Shown here piece by piece: positions 5,749 to 8,951 of a DNA stretch of 8,951 bases. The notes under the pieces were generated by a model. That model did no database searches. It was not told where the DNA came from and saw only the letters and a list, made by a program, of their open reading frames with translations. Location of the stretch: NCBI GenBank assembly GCA_028282865.1, contig JANQHA010000330.1, forward strand, positions 1-8,951, read 5' to 3'. This DNA is from Oligoflexales bacterium (GTDB lineage Bacteria; Bdellovibrionota_B; Oligoflexia; Oligoflexales; CACXFL01). The translations under genes and the position numbers were made by a program. The stretch's first letter is position 1. Every line of letters starts with the position of its first letter.

Positions 5749-6021
5749 GTGACGATGAGGTCAAGTAAGAGATCGAAAAAACTTCCACCGGAACACTGGC
5801 GACGGGCTCGCATGCTTCTTGAAATTATGAATGCATCGACGAAGCTGGAAAACCTGAAGGTAAAAGGGTCGCCTCCAGATGTAAGGTTGCATAAGTTAAG
5901 TGGCGATCGAAAGGGCCAATGGAGCATAACCGTTCATAAAACAAGTGGATGGAGAATTACATTCGGATTTGAAAATGGAGAGTTTTACGACGTTGAAATC
6001 ATCGATTACCATGGAGATTAA
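5749..6021 (+). CDS. higB: HigB-like RelE/ParE-superfamily toxin, apparently short at the N-terminus
   Basis: The 90-residue product carries the core of HigB-like ribosome-dependent mRNA interferases (plasmid maintenance killer family): a helical part LPPEHWRRARMLLEIMNAST (12-31), LENLKV (33-38), RLHKLSGDRKGQWSITV (46-62), GWRITFGFENGEFYDVEI (67-84) and the terminal IDYH (85-88). His48 and the Asp-Tyr-His end match positions important in characterised HigB. The lysine often found in LKGDR is Ser51, a variant that also occurs in relatives. Family members normally begin with a strand like MIKSF-HK and about 15 more residues before this core. An in-frame stop (5734-5736) shortly upstream rules out a longer form in this frame. 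GTG 5749 or ATG 5755 could start it, and neither has a clear ribosome site. The antitoxin gene follows 2 nt later. Confidence 0.8.
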   Translation: MTMRSSKRSKKLPPEHWRRARMLLEIMNASTKLENLKVKGSPPDVRLHKLSGDRKGQWSITVHKTSGWRITFGFENGEFYDVEIIDYHGD

Positions 6022-6023
6022 TT

Positions 6024-6290
6024 ATGTTAAAGAATCAACACCCATCTCACCCTGGTGAGATATTAAACGAGATTTATCTTTCTCAAATGGGTTGGAGTCA
6101 AACTAAGTTAGCTGAAGAGTTGGGATGCGCACATCGAAAGGTCAATGAGATTATCAACGGTAAAAGAGCTGTTAGCCCTGATTTTGCTCTCGATCTTGAG
6201 GCTGTACTAGAAACTGAGGCCGAAATGTGGGTAAAGCTGCAAGCTGAATTTGATCTATATCAAGCGCGAAAGAAGCGTGACGCTGCATAA
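6024..6290 (+). CDS. higA: HigA family antitoxin (XRE-type helix-turn-helix)
   Basis: This 88-residue protein is a standard HigA addiction-module antidote. It opens with HPSHPGEILNEIYL (6-19), continues with the helix-turn-helix MGWSQTKLAEELGC (22-35) and the recognition part HRKVNEIINGKRAVSP (37-52), and ends in FALDLEAVLETEAEMWVKLQ (54-73) and a polar tail YQARKKRD. It should bind and neutralise the HigB-like toxin and repress the shared operon. ATG 6024 has GGAG at 6013-6016, 7 nt upstream inside the toxin's last codons. The order toxin then antitoxin is the usual one for hig. All key helix-turn-helix positions look intact. Confidence 0.92.
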   Translation: MLKNQHPSHPGEILNEIYLSQMGWSQTKLAEELGCAHRKVNEIINGKRAVSPDFALDLEAVLETEAEMWVKLQAEFDLYQARKKRDAA

Positions 6291-6334
6291 TAATTTTTAG
6301 AAATAATAGCCCGTTAATGGCCAACCCTTCTTGC

Positions 6335-6366
6335 CAGGTTAAGGCTGAGCAATACACCTTAACCTG
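6335..6366. repeat. 10-bp perfect inverted repeat between converging genes
   Basis: caggttaagg (6335-6344) and ccttaacctg (6357-6366) form a perfect stem with a 12-nt loop. It lies between the end of higA and the end of the S51 peptidase gene. Neither strand has a T-tract right after it, so it is not a standard intrinsic terminator, but it may stop or stabilise transcripts from both sides. Confidence 0.5.
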
Positions 6367-6391
6367 CAAAATCAAGCCTAATTTTCTACAC

Positions 6392-7072
6392 TTAATCATA
6401 CCAATCAGACTCTGATACGGTAAACTTCTGTCCTCGGACAAAACCCCAGACGTCTCCAATGAACATGGTCTTTATACCGTCTACAATGATACCACTGCCG
6501 TCAGTGCATGCGTACATCGGGTGACGTAAGGTTTTGCTGTACTCTGTGAATTCGCGATAAAAAGCCTTTTGGTCGACGTAATGTGGGAAAAACTCAAAGT
6601 TGGCATAACATAAAGATTTGAGGTTTGTTATACCTACCTCGTTTTCATCAGCATCAAACTCGGGGATTCCGGCCAATCGGATATTTGGAGTCATGATAAT
6701 GGCTCCGGCGCTTTGTCCGGCTAGAACGCCGTCGTCGCGGACATATTTTCGTAGCGGTTTATAGAATCTGGTTTTTCTAATTTGATTTAGGAAGTAATAG
6801 GTATTTCCACCGGCTAAGTAGACTAAATCGGCATTTAACGAAACTTCGGCATCAAAGTGAGTGTAATTTTGATCGAGGTGAAACATTTGAAAGTCAGTGA
6901 TGCCGTAGATGGAGTACTGTGCCCTAAACTCTTCGAAGTCTTCTTCGCTATGCTCGTAACAAGATGGGATGAATGTGATTTTAGGGTGTACTTTGCCCAG
7001 CATCTTGAGCAACTCGGCATCGAGCTGGATGTTATCTTCCGGGTCGCCACCACTGTAAAACCCAAGTCGCAT
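6392..7072 (-). CDS. Peptidase S51 (dipeptidase E-like) family protein
   Basis: This 226-residue protein has the class I glutamine-amidotransferase-like fold of the S51 peptidases (dipeptidase E, cyanophycinase). Motifs are ADLVYLAGGNTYYFLNQI (81-98), the nucleophile elbow GQSAGAI (119-125) with Ser121 as the likely catalytic residue, FFPHYVDQ (161-168) with His164, and CTDGSGIIVDG (189-199). Length equals that of dipeptidase E (about 229), which cleaves Asp-X dipeptides. The Asp that completes the triad in PepE is not obvious at the matching place after TPNIR, so the acid residue and substrate may differ. No signal peptide is seen, so it is cytoplasmic. The start ATG 7072 lies 6 bp after the stop of the SelO-like gene, with a GAGGG rather far upstream (about 13 nt). 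It is probably co-transcribed with that gene. Confidence 0.82.
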   Translation of the reverse strand: MRLGFYSGGDPEDNIQLDAELLKMLGKVHPKITFIPSCYEHSEEDFEEFRAQYSIYGITDFQMFHLDQNYTHFDAEVSLNADLVYLAGGNTYYFLNQIRKTRFYKPLRKYVRDDGVLAGQSAGAIIMTPNIRLAGIPEFDADENEVGITNLKSLCYANFEFFPHYVDQKAFYREFTEYSKTLRHPMYACTDGSGIIVDGIKTMFIGDVWGFVRGQKFTVSESDWYD

Positions 7073-7078
7073 TAGTAG

Positions 7079-8911
7079 TTAAATTCCCTCGCGGTGTGTA
7101 CGTATAATTCGCACCATATGGTTCATTAGTTTCCGTGTTGAACGTGGCGGTTTATTCGCTGGGAATTTGTTCCGTTCTTCGGGGATGAGTATTTGGTCAT
7201 AGATGAATGACTCTATAAATGAATGCAGCTGGTCTGTTGTAAAGTTGTTTTTTTGTCTGATAAGCTTTGTGGTTATGTGGATCAAAGCGTCTCCGGTGAT
7301 CCGCTCGTAACGGTTGATGATCGCTGAGCGAGCTGAGATGTTAGCTAAAACTCTTTTGACGCTCTTTCGTTCGGTGTTAGCAATTGCTTTGATAATGTTC
7401 ATATAAGCAGTTTGAAACTGGGCAATTTGTTTTCTACGTCTCGTTGTAAGTTTTTTATCTTCCTTTAAAGCGTATTCAGAAACTATAATATCAAGAAACT
7501 CTTGGTCCGTTATGTTAGAAAACTCTTTTTCCAACATCATTGGGAACTCTCGTAAAATGTCTCTCATGCAAAAGATTGCATTGGTCGTCACTCCATCAGT
7601 GACCTCTACTGGACCTTCTACCGATACGGCTCGCTCAAAGTAAGTGTAGGCTTCGATATATCTTTTTACCAGTTTTGAGTTCTTACGTCTTACTAGATTA
7701 GCTTGGCGTTCGGTGAGTCCGATTTTTTGTAGTAGGATCGACTCTTTGTGCTTTTGAAAGATTTTGTCAAACTTTTTAAGGATGGGGTGGTTGTTAAAGC
7801 TTTTTAATGGCTTTTTGTTTTTAGTTTTTAAAAATTCGCAAAGTTGGGCGAAGGTTTTTACGATATCTCTGGCTTTGTTCTTTTGCTGCGGGATAGTTGT
7901 TGACCATCTTTCATCGTCATCGAATTTGTAAGTGTGATGGTACATTCCAAACTGCCTGACGGAGCCATAGTCTATGATACCGCCATTCGCTAGGATGTTG
8001 TCGCCGTCCCAGTCTAGCCAGCAGAAAATATATTCGCACTCATACTGGGCGGTAATTTTTGCGAAGGTCTCGCAAATACTATTAAGTAATGTGTTGTATC
8101 GACTTTTTGGAGTTTTTAGCTTTGGATAATGACCATTTTTAATTTGTCGATCAATAAAGAAGTCTACCGCGTTTTTTAGCCGGTCGTAGTGGCTTTGCTT
8201 AAGGTGATTGAAAAAGTGCGAGGGGCGAAGAAGGTTTTGCCCAGCTCTTACATTTATCGACAGTCCTTTGGGGAATTCGATGACAAGTAGGGTCCGTTCG
8301 GTCTCTATATTATTGAGGTGAAAGATCTCACTAAAGATTGCGTTGCCAATTCCTTCATGAACCTCCGAGTAGCCACAACCATAAGAAACACTTGGGTCAC
8401 CGGTTTGGTAAAACTTTTGATTGATTGCGGTTGCGGGGCTGAGGCAGGTGGCTCCAGTCCCGCAACTTGAGATGTCCCAAGTCTTACCTCTGTGATTTAT
8501 CACGCCATTCCAAATACTGCGGCCATCGCCCGAAGTTAGACCCTTCTTGTTTGGGTGCTGCAATTGCAGGTAACGGGTCGCCATATAGCTGTTCTTTTTA
8601 ATATCTTTGGGGTCAATTTTGGTTTGGTTGATAATATCATGCTCATTTATGATTTGAATGGCGAAGGTATCGAGTAGTGTTTTTGATAATTGTCTATTCA
8701 TTTTATGAGGGTGCTGTTTGTCGATAAGGCCCATTTCTTTTGCAAGTTCGTAGTTAAAGTAAGCTATTTTACCTTTTTTGCGTTGTCTGACTTTGTAAGG
8801 TACAAAACCACCGGCAACTGCATCTTTAAAGGGGTGGTCGCCGTCTATACGGCGGATTTTATGGTACGGATCGATTTGGTATTGGGCTTGATGTTTTAGT
8901 ACAGCTGACAC
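7079..8911 (-). CDS. Divergent SelO/YdiU-like protein (pseudokinase-fold AMP transferase family)
   Basis: This 610-residue cytoplasmic protein shows the SelO order of motifs. An opening YFNYELAKEMGLI (51-63) precedes GDGRS (128-132), WDISSCGTGAT (145-155), a helix with SE (194-195) leading to NIETERTL (201-208), VRAGQNLLRPSHFF (221-234) and DWDGDNILANGGIIDYG (300-316). In SelO, which transfers AMP from ATP to Ser/Thr/Tyr of target proteins, the Arg pair is 7 apart and the Asp-Asn and metal Asp are 10 apart. Here Arg222/Arg229 and Asp304-Asn305/Asp314 keep both spacings exactly. The nucleotide-binding Lys of SelO's LKGAG aligns with Cys150. A basic helical C-terminal extension (about 480-610) makes it longer than typical bacterial SelO (about 480-520). 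GTG 8911 has GAGG 6 nt upstream; the frame stays open to the window edge, so a start outside is possible. The family assignment is by motif, not by search. Confidence 0.7.
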   Translation of the reverse strand: MSAVLKHQAQYQIDPYHKIRRIDGDHPFKDAVAGGFVPYKVRQRKKGKIAYFNYELAKEMGLIDKQHPHKMNRQLSKTLLDTFAIQIINEHDIINQTKIDPKDIKKNSYMATRYLQLQHPNKKGLTSGDGRSIWNGVINHRGKTWDISSCGTGATCLSPATAINQKFYQTGDPSVSYGCGYSEVHEGIGNAIFSEIFHLNNIETERTLLVIEFPKGLSINVRAGQNLLRPSHFFNHLKQSHYDRLKNAVDFFIDRQIKNGHYPKLKTPKSRYNTLLNSICETFAKITAQYECEYIFCWLDWDGDNILANGGIIDYGSVRQFGMYHHTYKFDDDERWSTTIPQQKNKARDIVKTFAQLCEFLKTKNKKPLKSFNNHPILKKFDKIFQKHKESILLQKIGLTERQANLVRRKNSKLVKRYIEAYTYFERAVSVEGPVEVTDGVTTNAIFCMRDILREFPMMLEKEFSNITDQEFLDIIVSEYALKEDKKLTTRRRKQIAQFQTAYMNIIKAIANTERKSVKRVLANISARSAIINRYERITGDALIHITTKLIRQKNNFTTDQLHSFIESFIYDQILIPEERNKFPANKPPRSTRKLMNHMVRIIRTHREGI

Positions 8912-8917
8912 CTTGGT

Positions 8918-8921
8918 CCTC
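8918..8921 (-). promoter_or_regulatory. Ribosome binding site deciding the GTG start of the SelO-like gene
   Basis: GAGG on the minus strand lies 6 nt before GTG 8911. It supports this rare start codon even though the frame remains open upstream to the window edge. The promoter is outside the window or too close to the edge to judge. Confidence 0.5.
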
Positions 8922-8951
8922 GCTTTTCCTATTTCATAAAAGACATCGGGA

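Noticed and set aside
6335..6366. Integron attC-like site (gttaagg / ccttaac)
   Set aside because: The half-sites are in the wrong order and do not fit RYYYAAC ... GTTRRRY; no integrase or cassette array is present.
6172..6459. Minus-strand 95-codon frame
   Set aside because: It is antisense to the end of higA and overlaps the end of the S51 gene in another frame, with no features of its own.

Overview
The window (8,951 bp, low-to-moderate GC) looks like chromosomal DNA of a Gram-negative proteobacterium. Supporting signs are several lipoprotein signal peptides, a DUF1820 protein, a LemA/TPM envelope operon, sigma70-type promoters and frequent GTG/TTG starts. A bdellovibrio/oligoflexia-like or other 'delta'-type organism would fit, but that is inference. 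No rRNA, tRNA, insertion sequence, integrase or CRISPR array was found.

Left part (1-2013): the 5' end of a lipoprotein gene runs off the left edge on the minus strand. It is divergent from a small DUF1820 gene, and the -35 boxes of the two promoters overlap on the same bases. Next comes an unrecognised two-domain, cysteine-rich lipoprotein gene that ends at a good rho-independent terminator. Middle (2020-4948): a tightly packed minus-strand operon encodes a lipidated LemA-family protein, a secreted TPM/YgcG-type protein with a glycine-rich tail, and a second TPM-domain membrane protein. Divergent from it is an N-formylglutamate amidohydrolase (HutG type) with no other histidine-utilisation genes in view.

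Right-middle (4949-6290): a short intergenic region carries a palindrome of the widespread 'tcattgcgag...gcaatc' repeat class. It is followed by a hot-dog thioesterase-like gene whose usual catalytic loop is missing, and then a HigB/HigA toxin-antitoxin pair whose toxin appears to lack its usual N-terminal strand.

Right part (6392-8911, minus strand): a two-gene operon encodes a large, divergent SelO/YdiU-like protein (pseudokinase-fold AMP transferase family) and an S51-family peptidase, 6 bp apart. In the SelO-like protein most catalytic positions are recognisable at exact spacing, but the position of the nucleotide-binding lysine is a cysteine. This operon is the best candidate in the window for something not well described.
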